Positions 45,027 through 53,190 of a stretch of DNA of 64,000 bases are shown in pieces. Numbering within the stretch: the first letter of the stretch is position 1; each line of letters opens with the position of its first letter. The notes under the pieces are model-generated. The model made no database searches, was not told where the DNA came from, and saw only the letters and a list, made by a program, of their open reading frames with translations. Origin of the DNA: a bacterium D16-36. Its GTDB lineage: Bacteria > Bacillota > Clostridia > Lachnospirales > Lachnospiraceae. The position numbers and the translations under genes are program-made. The DNA lies in the NCBI GenBank assembly GCA_003611745.1, contig RAYF01000023.1, positions 1 through 64,000 on the forward strand, read 5' to 3'.

Positions 45027-46568
45027 CTACTCACCTCCTGTCCGGAAACCGGAAAAATCTGCTGTTCCGCCAGCCAGTGCCGAAGAGTAGTAAGCCAACG
45101 CAAACCGATAGCCTGTAAAATGGCTCAGTGTAAATACCATTTTCAGCGGTTCCCCAATTTGTTTCCAGATTCCGTTTTCTCTGTAAAAGAAAAATGCATT
45201 GTCCCTGCCGTCCCTGAAATCACATACTATTTTTAAACATACAGTTTTGTCCGCCCTAACCCTTGCACATTCTATCGGAGCACTGCCGTCATAACCCCCG
45301 ACAGCTGCTGCGTCCATGTATTCCGGCATACTTTTTCTCTGCAATACGATTTCATAGATATCTTCTTTTTTCGTCAAGGCAAGAAAACCATAAAATTCCT
45401 GAAAAGCACAGATTCCTGCATAGTCCCCATCCCTTAGGCCGCTTCCGTCCACCTGCACTTCTGCTGAGCATTCAGGACCGTACATACGCTGTGTTAACGT
45501 ATTTTTTGCATTTGTTACATTGGTACTCAACCTGTCAGTTTTTATCCTTAAATGCCCCGGTCTGGACATCACAGACCATAACGCATCATCCGGTTCATGA
45601 TTCCACTGCCATGCCTTCTTTAAATTTACTTTTCCATTATTGTCTGCCGTATACAAAAAATTGTCATTTTCATTTAATGGTTTGTAATTATGCCACGGCC
45701 TTGTGCTGGTAATCTCAATCTCCGCCGGAACCCTTTTATTATCCGGAAAAAACAGCCCATCCTCCATGTGCATCGGAACAAGGACAGGACAGCGCCCTAC
45801 TGCGCCCCTGTCCTGAAAAAACATCCCATACCATTTTCCGTCATGTGCCTTTACAATACCGCCCTGCGCAACGCCCGCATTCCCATAGTCAAATGCATCA
45901 TCAAGAATGTCGCCGCCTTTAAATTCCCCTTCCAGTGAATCAGCCGCATAACATGCTTCCCTGCGGCGCCCGCCCTCCCCTGCGGCCCAATGGATGAAAA
46001 AAGCATAATACTTTCCATTGATTTTGTATAAGTGTGTTCCTTCAAAACCAAGCTTATATTGATCGCTGTCTTCCAGAACTTTGCGGTTAAGACCGCCTTC
46101 TAACGGGCCGGATAAGTCCGGTTTTAATTCCGTAATGTATATCTGACGGTTTCCATACATGATATAAACCCTGCCATCCTCGTCAAAAAACAGGGAACCA
46201 TCATGATAAAATCCTTCGATATACTGTTTTTTCCATGGGCCGCAAATATTTTCTGACTGGTACAGGTATGTTTTTCCTGTATCGTTTGCCGCAAAACATA
46301 CATAATAAATATCTTTATGATATCTAAGGGAAGCGGCCCACATCCCATTACCGTAAATACCTTTTCCATCCGAAAGCTTCTGCCCTTCTGTGCTGTCAAG
46401 GACATCATATACATACGAAATAATTTCCCAGCGGCACAAATCAAAAGAACGAAGAATCACCGCCCCCGGCATAAAATGCATCGTTGTACTAACCATATAA
46501 TATGTATCTTCCACCCGGATTACATCTGCATCAGGATAATCCGACCATATAACTGGATTTCCGGCCAT
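45027..46568 (-). CDS. GH43 enzyme, xylosidase/arabinofuranosidase
   Basis: The ~513-residue protein has a GH43 propeller with the likely base Asp13 (YPDADVIRV), Asp123 (YHDGSLFFD) and acid Glu176 (GFEGTHLYK), plus YYMVSTTMHFMPGAVILRS, which is common in the GH43_10/11/12 group. The C-terminal ~190 residues are a beta-sandwich. It lacks a signal peptide. The frame runs to 46598, overlapping the previous gene, but GGAGGG is spaced for ATG 46568, 17 nt after the upstream stop. Sequence is clearly different from the other two GH43 modules, so substrate preference probably differs. Confidence 0.9.
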   Translation of the reverse strand: MAGNPVIWSDYPDADVIRVEDTYYMVSTTMHFMPGAVILRSFDLCRWEIISYVYDVLDSTEGQKLSDGKGIYGNGMWAASLRYHKDIYYVCFAANDTGKTYLYQSENICGPWKKQYIEGFYHDGSLFFDEDGRVYIMYGNRQIYITELKPDLSGPLEGGLNRKVLEDSDQYKLGFEGTHLYKINGKYYAFFIHWAAGEGGRRREACYAADSLEGEFKGGDILDDAFDYGNAGVAQGGIVKAHDGKWYGMFFQDRGAVGRCPVLVPMHMEDGLFFPDNKRVPAEIEITSTRPWHNYKPLNENDNFLYTADNNGKVNLKKAWQWNHEPDDALWSVMSRPGHLRIKTDRLSTNVTNAKNTLTQRMYGPECSAEVQVDGSGLRDGDYAGICAFQEFYGFLALTKKEDIYEIVLQRKSMPEYMDAAAVGGYDGSAPIECARVRADKTVCLKIVCDFRDGRDNAFFFYRENGIWKQIGEPLKMVFTLSHFTGYRFALAYYSSALAGGTADFSGFRTGGE

Positions 46569-46584
46569 ACCAACCCTCCATAAC

Positions 46585-49506
46585 CTAATAAAGTGCAAAC
46601 GCTTTTAAGCTTCCTTTCCCTTCTCCCCTGAACGTAAGGTATACAGGCCATGTGCCATCCGGTATTGCGGCTGCCGCCCTGCTTTCTTCCCATATATTCG
46701 AAAATGCTACAGGTATTTTTGCAAGGCAGTCCCCATTCCAGACAGTGCGCACCTCAAAGACACCTTTCATATAGCCGCGCGTCCAGACTCTTATTTCCCT
46801 GATTCCCCTGCACCTGAAATATTTAAAGCCTGCCGTTGCCATATCCTGTATATTAGTAATATATCCTGTCTCCGCATCGCCGTCCCTGCCGTCCTGCGTA
46901 ATAAAAGGCTGCCCCTCTTCCCCGGAATACATAGCCGGTTTACCTGTAAAAATATTGCAGGCAATATAGGCAGGATGGACGCCCGTCCCTTCCAGCGCCC
47001 CTTCATTTAATCCACAGGAAGTGATTTCAGCCTGTTGAAACATACCATCGCTGTCTTTTTCAAGGCGCTCAGCACATCCCTGCCTGCTGTACCATGTCCC
47101 ATTCGTCTGGCGGTGATAGAAAATATACCATTTTCCATTAATTTCTACTATACTGCCGTGGTTATTGCCGCCATATGCCATAGGCAGATCAGACGGCTTA
47201 TATGTCCGGATACCGATATCACAGTTGCTGACAAGAACACCTGCATACTCAAAGCCATGTTCTGGATTTTTGCTAATGGCATAGCACAATTCATGCATCA
47301 CCTCTGATGAATATATGAAATAGTATTTATCATCTGCCTTTCGAATCGATGGAGCCTCAAAAAACGCATGTCCCTCAAACCCTGTACCGCTGCTGTATTC
47401 ACAGCCCGGAACTATTATAGACGCAGGTTTTGCAACGGTAACCATGTCCTTTTCCAAAACTGTTACCATAGCGCCATGCCTTGATTTATCCCCTTTTCCA
47501 CAAAAACCTGTATACAGAAAAACCTTATCCCCTTCAAAAAGCACTCCCGGGTCAAATTGCGGCTCGTCCCCATCCTTTTCCCCAAGCAGCGTCCCGTCAG
47601 GATAATGCACACTACCATAGAACTGATACTGCCCAGCTGGCGTATCACATACTGCAACAGAAACTGTCTGCAGTTTATCTAGTACATAATATAAATAATA
47701 CCTGCCATCTGCACCTTTTGTTACATCAGGGGCATAGAGGCACATACTTCCATTTCTGTTTGCAGGGTCATCCGTTTTTTTATAAATTACCCCTTCATAA
47801 CGCCATTCCCTTAAATCTTCTAGTGGCGCTGACCAGCACACATAATCACCAAGACAGAATACATCTCCGTTAAATTTGTCATGTGAACCAAAGATGTATA
47901 ACCTGTCTCCAAAAATATGCGGCTCGCCATCCGGTATATATTCCCAGGAAGGCAGATACGGATTGAATGCTTCATTCTTTTTCCCTGCGCTTATCATCAT
48001 GCCGGTCTGGTCCATTATAAATTCTTTAAACGGATTTTCCCCGCCGCTCCTTGCCCTGATACCATCCGTGGTAAAAAGCATTTCACAGGGGCACTCTTTT
48101 GCATACGGCCTCCACTCCGGCAGTTCTGCTCCATCCGTGCCGGTACCATTTGGATTTCCTGTTTTGATAAAATTACACAGATAGTCACACATTTTCTTGG
48201 ATAAATCATAATGCCTTCCACCAAAAGGCCTCCATGACTTGGCAAGCGTTTCAAAAAAGAACCATAAATCTACCGAATGGAAATTTCCCGGATGATCCCA
48301 CCCGGGGATATCTGCATCAAAACAATAGTAATAGCAGTCCTCATGATTCCCGTTCTCTTTTATTTTAAGAAATAATTCTTTCACCGCACATTCAATCCCA
48401 TTAACCGGTGCATACCCATTGTTTACCTGTTTATGGCTTTCCTTAAATGCCAGAAATTCTTCCGCTTTTTCGCCAAATAGCAGATCTGCCTTTTCTTTTA
48501 GTTCTTCTTCTGTCGCAGCAGCAATGGTGCTAATAAATTCATCCCTGGTGTTTCCAGCCATGAGCGGCACTTTAATATACCGGTTTTCCGCTATCAGTTC
48601 CAGAGGGTCACCCATTAAGAACCTTTGGTCACAGACAGTCAGCATCCTTGGATACTCCCTGACATATTCTGCATATTTACTGCTTATATATCCTGCGTCC
48701 ATCATTCTTGCCTGACTGATATTTTCCGCCCCTATAAATTCAAGAAACCTTCTGCCATTCTCCTGTGCGCTGTCCATGCTTTCAGGCGAAAAAACAAATT
48801 TTTTCTCATATGGATCCCTGATTATACCGCTCATAACTACAGCTCTCTGGAATAATCCCTGATTATCTTTACAAACCATATGCGACAATACACTTCCTCC
48901 GCCTGCCGACTGCCCCGCTATTGTAATATTGGCAGGGTCACCCCCAAATGCCTTTATATTTCTTTTTACCCATTCAAGACCTGCCTTCTGGTCTAAACAT
49001 CCAAAGTTAGCAGGTGCATCCGGCTGTTTCATGGTAATCTCCGGATGCGCCAGAAATCCAAATACATTAAGCCTGTAACTTACAGTAACAACTACAATAC
49101 CGCGCCTTGCGATACGTTCCCCGTCCATCTCCATTTCGGATGTATATCCCCATTGCAGGGCACCGCCAAAAAACCATACCAGAACCGGGAGGCCGCTGTC
49201 TGCCGTTTTGGCATTCGTCCATATATTTAAATACAGGCAGTCCTCATCCATCTCAATGTCCGGGTCAACATGCCATTCCCTGCAGTAGAGGTCATCCCCT
49301 ACTCCGGGCCTGTCCTGCACCGGAATCGGTTTAAACTCATAGGCATTATATGTCCCTTCCCAGTCACTACAGGGTACCGGCGCCCTCCATCTGTTCTCAT
49401 AAACAGGCGGCGCGGCAAAAGGAACCCCCTTGAACACCGTAATCCTTGGGTCTGACGCTGGCAGCCCCCTTATAAATCCATTTTCCGTTTCTACAATCCT
49501 TAACAT
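46585..49506 (-). CDS. Fusion: type B carboxylesterase, GH43 and C-terminal CBM6-like domain
   Basis: The 973-residue protein joins three modules. Residues 1-~500 are a type B carboxylesterase with FKGVPFAAPP, EDCLYLNIW, and the triad Ser200 (GQSAGGG), Glu323 (NTRDEF) and His410 (NFHSVD). Residues ~515-830 are a GH43 propeller with Asp526 (YIPDGEPHIF), Asp652 (QFDPGV) and Glu717 (FFEAPSIRK). The last ~130 residues look like a CBM6/F5-F8-type beta-sandwich. One polypeptide could remove an acyl group (acetyl or feruloyl) and an arabinose or xylose from the same oligomer. No signal peptide. It is the first gene of the operon and follows a tandem TTATTGC operator. Confidence 0.88.
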   Translation of the reverse strand: MLRIVETENGFIRGLPASDPRITVFKGVPFAAPPVYENRWRAPVPCSDWEGTYNAYEFKPIPVQDRPGVGDDLYCREWHVDPDIEMDEDCLYLNIWTNAKTADSGLPVLVWFFGGALQWGYTSEMEMDGERIARRGIVVVTVSYRLNVFGFLAHPEITMKQPDAPANFGCLDQKAGLEWVKRNIKAFGGDPANITIAGQSAGGGSVLSHMVCKDNQGLFQRAVVMSGIIRDPYEKKFVFSPESMDSAQENGRRFLEFIGAENISQARMMDAGYISSKYAEYVREYPRMLTVCDQRFLMGDPLELIAENRYIKVPLMAGNTRDEFISTIAAATEEELKEKADLLFGEKAEEFLAFKESHKQVNNGYAPVNGIECAVKELFLKIKENGNHEDCYYYCFDADIPGWDHPGNFHSVDLWFFFETLAKSWRPFGGRHYDLSKKMCDYLCNFIKTGNPNGTGTDGAELPEWRPYAKECPCEMLFTTDGIRARSGGENPFKEFIMDQTGMMISAGKKNEAFNPYLPSWEYIPDGEPHIFGDRLYIFGSHDKFNGDVFCLGDYVCWSAPLEDLREWRYEGVIYKKTDDPANRNGSMCLYAPDVTKGADGRYYLYYVLDKLQTVSVAVCDTPAGQYQFYGSVHYPDGTLLGEKDGDEPQFDPGVLFEGDKVFLYTGFCGKGDKSRHGAMVTVLEKDMVTVAKPASIIVPGCEYSSGTGFEGHAFFEAPSIRKADDKYYFIYSSEVMHELCYAISKNPEHGFEYAGVLVSNCDIGIRTYKPSDLPMAYGGNNHGSIVEINGKWYIFYHRQTNGTWYSRQGCAERLEKDSDGMFQQAEITSCGLNEGALEGTGVHPAYIACNIFTGKPAMYSGEEGQPFITQDGRDGDAETGYITNIQDMATAGFKYFRCRGIREIRVWTRGYMKGVFEVRTVWNGDCLAKIPVAFSNIWEESRAAAAIPDGTWPVYLTFRGEGKGSLKAFALY

Positions 49507-49827
49507 ATATTCCCTCGCTAAAACAATTTTAAAAAAGTATCTTTTACTAATATAACTCTATCTTAGGGTATAATATAAATGAAAGGTATTCTAATCAATT
49601 ATTGCTCTTTAATTTCTATTTATTGCTTACTTCTATATAACACATTGCACACCCCGGTTATATTTAGTATAATCCACACGAATCACCAGTACATTTGATG
49701 CAGGATTAATTTTCAGACTACCGGATAGATTTTTAACGGCACACTCTGGAGACCCCATGCATCAGATGGAAATCCGGAAAATAATTTTTAAAAGTGCTGC
49801 ACAGGCGGCACAGAAATGAGGTGGAAT
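49507..49827. other. Divergent control region of the esterase-GH43 operon and the DUF4867 gene
   Basis: The 321 nt are AT-rich on the left and carry the tandem operator (49594-49627). On the minus strand, TTGATT (49598-49593) and TATTAT (49575-49570) are 17 nt apart and form a plausible promoter overlapping the operator. No coding frame is supported. Confidence 0.55.
49594..49627. promoter_or_regulatory. Tandem TTATTGC operator upstream of the esterase-GH43 operon
   Basis: Direct repeats TTATTGCT begin at 49599 and 49620, exactly 21 bp apart, and the first is inside ATCAATTATTGCTCTTTA, which is identical to 38237-38254. The match of both sequence and spacing suggests one AraC-family regulator (38337-39224) acts at both places. 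Confidence 0.65.
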
Positions 49828-50475
49828 ATGATACTACAGTCAGTTTTTGACAAAACATTTGCTGAATACGGAAAGGTTCTGGAAGGATACGATTTTACCA
49901 GTCTTTTAAGCACTCTGGAATCTAATTCAGAAAAACCTGCAGATTCTGTTATTTACGTTCCTTCTGTTGATGCACTGGAAGCCACGGATGTTTACGCCGC
50001 CCTCCGCGACAATTGTTATGGCGGCATGCCGATTGAAATTGGATATTGTAATGGAACCAATACAAAACTTAATTGCTTTGAATACCACAGGGACAGTGAA
50101 ATTGATATTGCCGCTGACGATGCTGTTTTACTGGTAGCCCGCCAGCAGGATATTATAGATGGGCAAATTGATTCTTCAAAGACCGTTGCCTTTCTCTGCC
50201 CAAAGGGAACCGGTGTCGAATTATACGCTACAACGCTCCACTATGCACCGTGCAGCGCAAAGAAGGGCGAGGGGTTCCGCGTTGCTATTATCCTTCCAAA
50301 AGGCACGAACGAAGATAAACCTTCTTTTACCCCAAAAAACGAAGAAGATACATGGCTGCAGGCACGAAACAAATGGCTGATTGCCCACAAAGATACAAAT
50401 GAAGCCAAAAATGGCGCCCATATTGGCATCACCGGTGAAAATATTGATATCACTGATTTAATTTCCAGCCTGTAA
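49828..50475 (+). CDS. DUF4867-family protein
   Basis: The ~215-residue product is soluble, with no signal peptide. Its pattern (FAEYGKVLEGYDFTSLL near the start, GGMPIEIGYCNGTN, ECHRD-like FEYHRDSEIDIAADD, then CPKGTGVELYATTLHYAPC and FRVAIILPKGTN) matches the DUF4867 family, which I take to be a cupin-like fold. Homologues often sit near sugar-use genes and no activity is established. It is divergent from the xylan operon and shares its control region. ATG 49828 is used because GAGGTGG lies just upstream; an earlier ATG at 49816 is less well placed. Confidence 0.75.
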   Translation: MILQSVFDKTFAEYGKVLEGYDFTSLLSTLESNSEKPADSVIYVPSVDALEATDVYAALRDNCYGGMPIEIGYCNGTNTKLNCFEYHRDSEIDIAADDAVLLVARQQDIIDGQIDSSKTVAFLCPKGTGVELYATTLHYAPCSAKKGEGFRVAIILPKGTNEDKPSFTPKNEEDTWLQARNKWLIAHKDTNEAKNGAHIGITGENIDITDLISSL

Positions 50476-50576
50476 GAGGAATAACATTATTCTGTCTATC
50501 TCCTGCAGCGGCACCTATCCCGGAAACTTTCTATTACCATTCCGGCATCCGCTGCGACCGGTATTTTATTGCACTA

Positions 50577-50605
50577 GAAAAGGGCACAGACTTCGCTTCT
50601 GCCCT
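50577..50605 (-). terminator. Hairpin of the GACTTC-loop family
   Basis: AGGGCA and TGCCCT arms enclose CAGACTTCGCTTC; the minus strand continues TTTTC. It is a second terminator after the ZIP gene. Confidence 0.55.
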
Positions 50606-50685
50606 AGCAAAAATGCTAAAGAACTAAAGTTTTTTGCATTTATTGTTGGTGCACCACCGCACACCGAGAACTTTCCTAATATACG

Positions 50686-50724
50686 GAAAAAGCCCTGAAC
50701 CGACAAAAACTGCCGGTTCAGGGC
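50686..50724 (-). terminator. Rho-independent terminator of the ZIP gene
   Basis: GCCCTGAACCG (50692-50702) and CGGTTCAGGGC (50714-50724) form a perfect 11-bp stem. The minus strand then reads TTTTTCCG. Confidence 0.85.
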
Positions 50725-50773
50725 GGATATTGGCTGCAATGTCACTCACTGTTCCCATAAACTTTTGACTATT

Positions 50774-51565
50774 TTAGCCCAATGCTACATCAAGAATCAT
50801 CATCACCAGAAATCCCACAACAAACCCCAATGTACCGATATTCTCCTTTTCTCCCAGATGTGCCTCCGGTATCAGCTCCTCCACCACCACATAAATCATA
50901 GTGCCTGCCGCAAAGGCCAGTAGAAGCGGCATAATCGTCCCCACCATACTTGCCAGCACCGCAGCAAATACACCAAATAGAGGCTCAACAACGGCAGACA
51001 GGCTTCCTATCAGAAATGCTTTCTTTTTACTAAGCCCATCCTGCAGCAAAGGCAGGGTAACTGCCATACCCTCCGGATAATTCTGGATACCGATTCCAAG
51101 CGCAAGTGCAATGGCTCCCGACAAAATATTGGCATCACCTGCATTTTGTGCAGCGAGGGCAAATGCCATACCCACTGCCATTCCTTCCGGAATATTATGA
51201 ATCGTTATTGCTACGATAAGCATTGCCGTCTTTTTCGACAGCGGTAATTTTTTTTCGCTCTGCTGGATTTTATGAAGTTTTCTTTTTAATAAAAAATCAA
51301 CCAGTAATAATAATGCAACACCGAGCAGAAAACCACCTGACGTAATCAGCCAGCTGATCTGATTATTCTCCTGTGCTTTTTCGATTCCCGGCACCAGAAG
51401 GGACCAGATGGATGCGGCAACCATAACGCCGCCTGCAAATCCAAGAAAAAGACACTGTACATTCTGATTAACATTTTTCTTTACCAGAAATACATTGGCA
51501 GCTCCCAAGGTCGTTATCAAAAATGTGAATAAAGTTCCTAATAGCGCATATATTATACCATTCAA
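50774..51565 (-). CDS. ZIP-family divalent metal transporter
   Basis: The 263-residue protein has about eight membrane helices and the ZIP signature in helices IV and V: VAITIHNIPEGMAVGMAFALA and GIGIQNYPEGMAVTLPLL, with the metal-binding His, Asn and Glu residues. This matches the ZupT/GufA branch, which imports zinc or other divalent cations. A short cytoplasmic loop with Lys/His (KLHKIQQSEKKLP) lies between helices III and IV. The start is a TTG at 51565, 6 nt after GAGGTG. A near-perfect palindrome lies just upstream of the ribosome site, consistent with metal-responsive control. Confidence 0.92.
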   Translation of the reverse strand: MNGIIYALLGTLFTFLITTLGAANVFLVKKNVNQNVQCLFLGFAGGVMVAASIWSLLVPGIEKAQENNQISWLITSGGFLLGVALLLLVDFLLKRKLHKIQQSEKKLPLSKKTAMLIVAITIHNIPEGMAVGMAFALAAQNAGDANILSGAIALALGIGIQNYPEGMAVTLPLLQDGLSKKKAFLIGSLSAVVEPLFGVFAAVLASMVGTIMPLLLAFAAGTMIYVVVEELIPEAHLGEKENIGTLGFVVGFLVMMILDVALG

Positions 51566-51576
51566 AAAATCACCTC

Positions 51577-51594
51577 GGTATAATATATTATGCC
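51577..51594 (-). promoter_or_regulatory. Palindrome upstream of the ZIP gene
   Basis: GGTATAATA and TATTATGCC form an 18-bp palindrome with one mismatched pair, about 12 nt upstream of the start codon. The position suits a repressor operator; the regulator is not known. Confidence 0.4.
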
Positions 51595-51676
51595 ATAAGC
51601 AAATGGTTCCAAAGAATCCTCACTGAAAACTACTCTTATATTCCAGAAATTAGAACCCAGAATTTACTCTGGAGAT

Positions 51677-52363
51677 TCATACTCTTTTATCTTCGTCCGC
51701 CTCCTCTATATTTGTTTCCGAAACCATATCCTCCATCGTCTGGTTCTCTTCCTCCTCAATCGCATACTGATTCCTCTGAATCTGCTTATCCTCTTCCAGC
51801 GCACGCAGAATCCTCCCAACATCCTCTGCCGAGAACATTCCAATTGCTTTTGCAAGTGAGCCAACCTCATTCCGGTTTACCAGAAGCACTCCGCCGTCTT
51901 CCAGAGGAATGTTAATTACATTCCTCGGATTACTGACATCCCCAAGAGATATCGCATGATGCTCAGGGTCACAATCAAAAACCACGCCATTATAGACAAT
52001 TTTATTTCCCTGCATATACTGGCTATATGGAACCCAGCCCCCTGCCGGTTCTGCCTTCTCAACCAACAGCTCATGGTCTGACATATCCGGCTCCACTACC
52101 TTTTTCATACCAGCCTTTGCATATACCGCCATCTCTTCCCACTGCTCCTGCCAATTTTCACGCCGTCTTTTACGGGCAGCATCCGCCTGCGCAAGATTCT
52201 GCTCCCCCTCTGCCTCAATCTCTTTTCTAATACTCTCTTCCACCGCATCAATCTTTTTCAGATAAGCCTTCCACTCTTTCTCTGTCATTGTTTTATCAGG
52301 GCTATTTACACTCTCCATCCCAGACACCCATCCACTACTACGATAAGAAATTGCTGTATCCAT
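51677..52363 (-). CDS. Hypothetical protein with Ser/Gly-rich N-terminus and coiled-coil middle
   Basis: The ~228-residue protein has no signal peptide or membrane segment. It begins MDTAISYRSSGWVSGMESVN, then a charged helical stretch with WKAYLKKIDAVEESIRKEIE. A conserved-looking core follows: WVPYSQYMQGNKIVYNGVVF, HAISLGDVSNPRNVINIPL, and the LLVNRNEVGSLAKAIGMFS segment. The acidic tail ends EEADEDKRV. It resembles the uncharacterised Lachnospiraceae proteins that share their N-terminal style with DUF6033 proteins, but I cannot name a family. ATG 52363 is set by GAGGAGG; the upstream frame to 52468 has no ribosome site. Confidence 0.6.
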   Translation of the reverse strand: MDTAISYRSSGWVSGMESVNSPDKTMTEKEWKAYLKKIDAVEESIRKEIEAEGEQNLAQADAARKRRRENWQEQWEEMAVYAKAGMKKVVEPDMSDHELLVEKAEPAGGWVPYSQYMQGNKIVYNGVVFDCDPEHHAISLGDVSNPRNVINIPLEDGGVLLVNRNEVGSLAKAIGMFSAEDVGRILRALEEDKQIQRNQYAIEEEENQTMEDMVSETNIEEADEDKRV

Positions 52364-52401
52364 TCTGTCCTCCTCACTTTCGTTCCTGCAGCAAAGCGGA
52401 T

Positions 52402-52448
52402 ATATTACTACAGCGGTTAAATATCTACATTTAATCGCCGTAGTAATA
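52402..52448. repeat. TATTACT-type hairpin
   Basis: TATTACTACAGCGGTTAAAT and ATTTAATCGCCGTAGTAATA pair over 20 positions with two G-T wobbles and a 6-nt loop. It is related to the hairpin at 39262-39304 and lies just upstream of the hypothetical gene at 51677-52363. Confidence 0.7.
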
Positions 52449-52494
52449 TAAAAGGCATTTACTATCACAAATCTAATTGATGATAGTAAATGCC
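52449..52494 (-). terminator. Terminator of the sigma/anti-sigma operon
   Basis: GGCATTTACTATC (52454-52466) and GATAGTAAATGCC (52482-52494) pair perfectly; the minus strand then reads TTTTATATTA. It lies 85 nt after the anti-sigma gene. Confidence 0.7.
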
Positions 52495-52578
52495 ATCCGT
52501 TGCACTGCCGTATTTTATTATATAATATAATTCGGCAAATTCCCCCATTTGCTTAATACAGGCAAATTTCAATCCTTT

Positions 52579-53190
52579 TTAGTCTGAAAGGACATCTTCA
52601 GCCACAAAGCGAATATCCTTTATTTCTGATGCCATCTGAGTGTATATCTCTTCCTGTTCAGGGATTTCAGGATTCCACTGCACATCGCTGGCATAACATA
52701 ATATATAAGTACTGTCTTTTGTGGAAAGCAAATAACGATATGCCACAAAATCATACCCTTTATCCTCAAACTGCTCTGGTGTCATAGCTTCCTTATAACA
52801 GACTATAGAAAACAAAACTCCCCTGTCAAATTCCCCCATCTCCTCACTGGCATCTCCCCTAATTTCCCGGCTATAGACAATATAATTTTGCCCATTTCTT
52901 ACAACAGAATATTTTCCCCTCCAATGTTCAGGCAAAATCATGGAAAGACCTGTTCCTTCTAATGAAATAGTCTCCTGCTCCACCGGCACTTCAACGACGA
53001 CTTCCCTGGCAAAAGCAAGCGCCCCCATGCTAAAACTTCCGACTACAAGAGCTATGGAAGCTGCTGCCGCCGCGATGTACCTGATCCATTTCCGACGGCG
53101 CTGCTGCCCATAATCCGGCATCTGTTCTGCCTGCTGCACAAGCCTGTCATCAATATTTCCTATGAATTCAGCAAGTTGTTCTTTCTTCAT
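52579..53190 (-). CDS. Probable anti-sigma factor with one membrane helix
   Basis: The 203-residue protein has a short N-terminal cytoplasmic region (MKKEQLAEFIGNIDDRLVQQAEQ), a single membrane helix at about residues 37-60 (YIAAAAASIALVVGSFSMGAL), and an extracytoplasmic domain of about 140 residues. Its ATG overlaps the stop codon of the sigma gene by 4 nt, so the two are translated together, the usual arrangement for ECF sigma and anti-sigma pairs. The external domain resembles those of DUF4367-like proteins, but the signal it senses is unknown. It would hold the sigma factor at the membrane until triggered. Confidence 0.78.
   Translation of the reverse strand: MKKEQLAEFIGNIDDRLVQQAEQMPDYGQQRRRKWIRYIAAAAASIALVVGSFSMGALAFAREVVVEVPVEQETISLEGTGLSMILPEHWRGKYSVVRNGQNYIVYSREIRGDASEEMGEFDRGVLFSIVCYKEAMTPEQFEDKGYDFVAYRYLLSTKDSTYILCYASDVQWNPEIPEQEEIYTQMASEIKDIRFVAEDVLSD

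Larger units (their letters stand above)
50476..50773. other. Convergent intergenic region with two minus-strand terminators
   Basis: No gene is seen in these 298 nt. They contain a GACTTC-loop hairpin (50577-50605), a strong terminator (50686-50724), and a degenerate GAACTTTCCTAATAT stretch (about 50668-50682) that recurs near 55000. Confidence 0.6.

Noticed and set aside
46590-46610. cre-like TGCAAACGCTTTTA near the end of the esterase-GH43 gene
   Set aside because: It is inside coding sequence and could reflect codon use; position does not fit a clear promoter.
51677-52468. Longer start at 52468 for the hypothetical protein
   Set aside because: The extra 35 residues would run through a structured hairpin region and lack a ribosome site, while 52363 has GAGGAGG in place.
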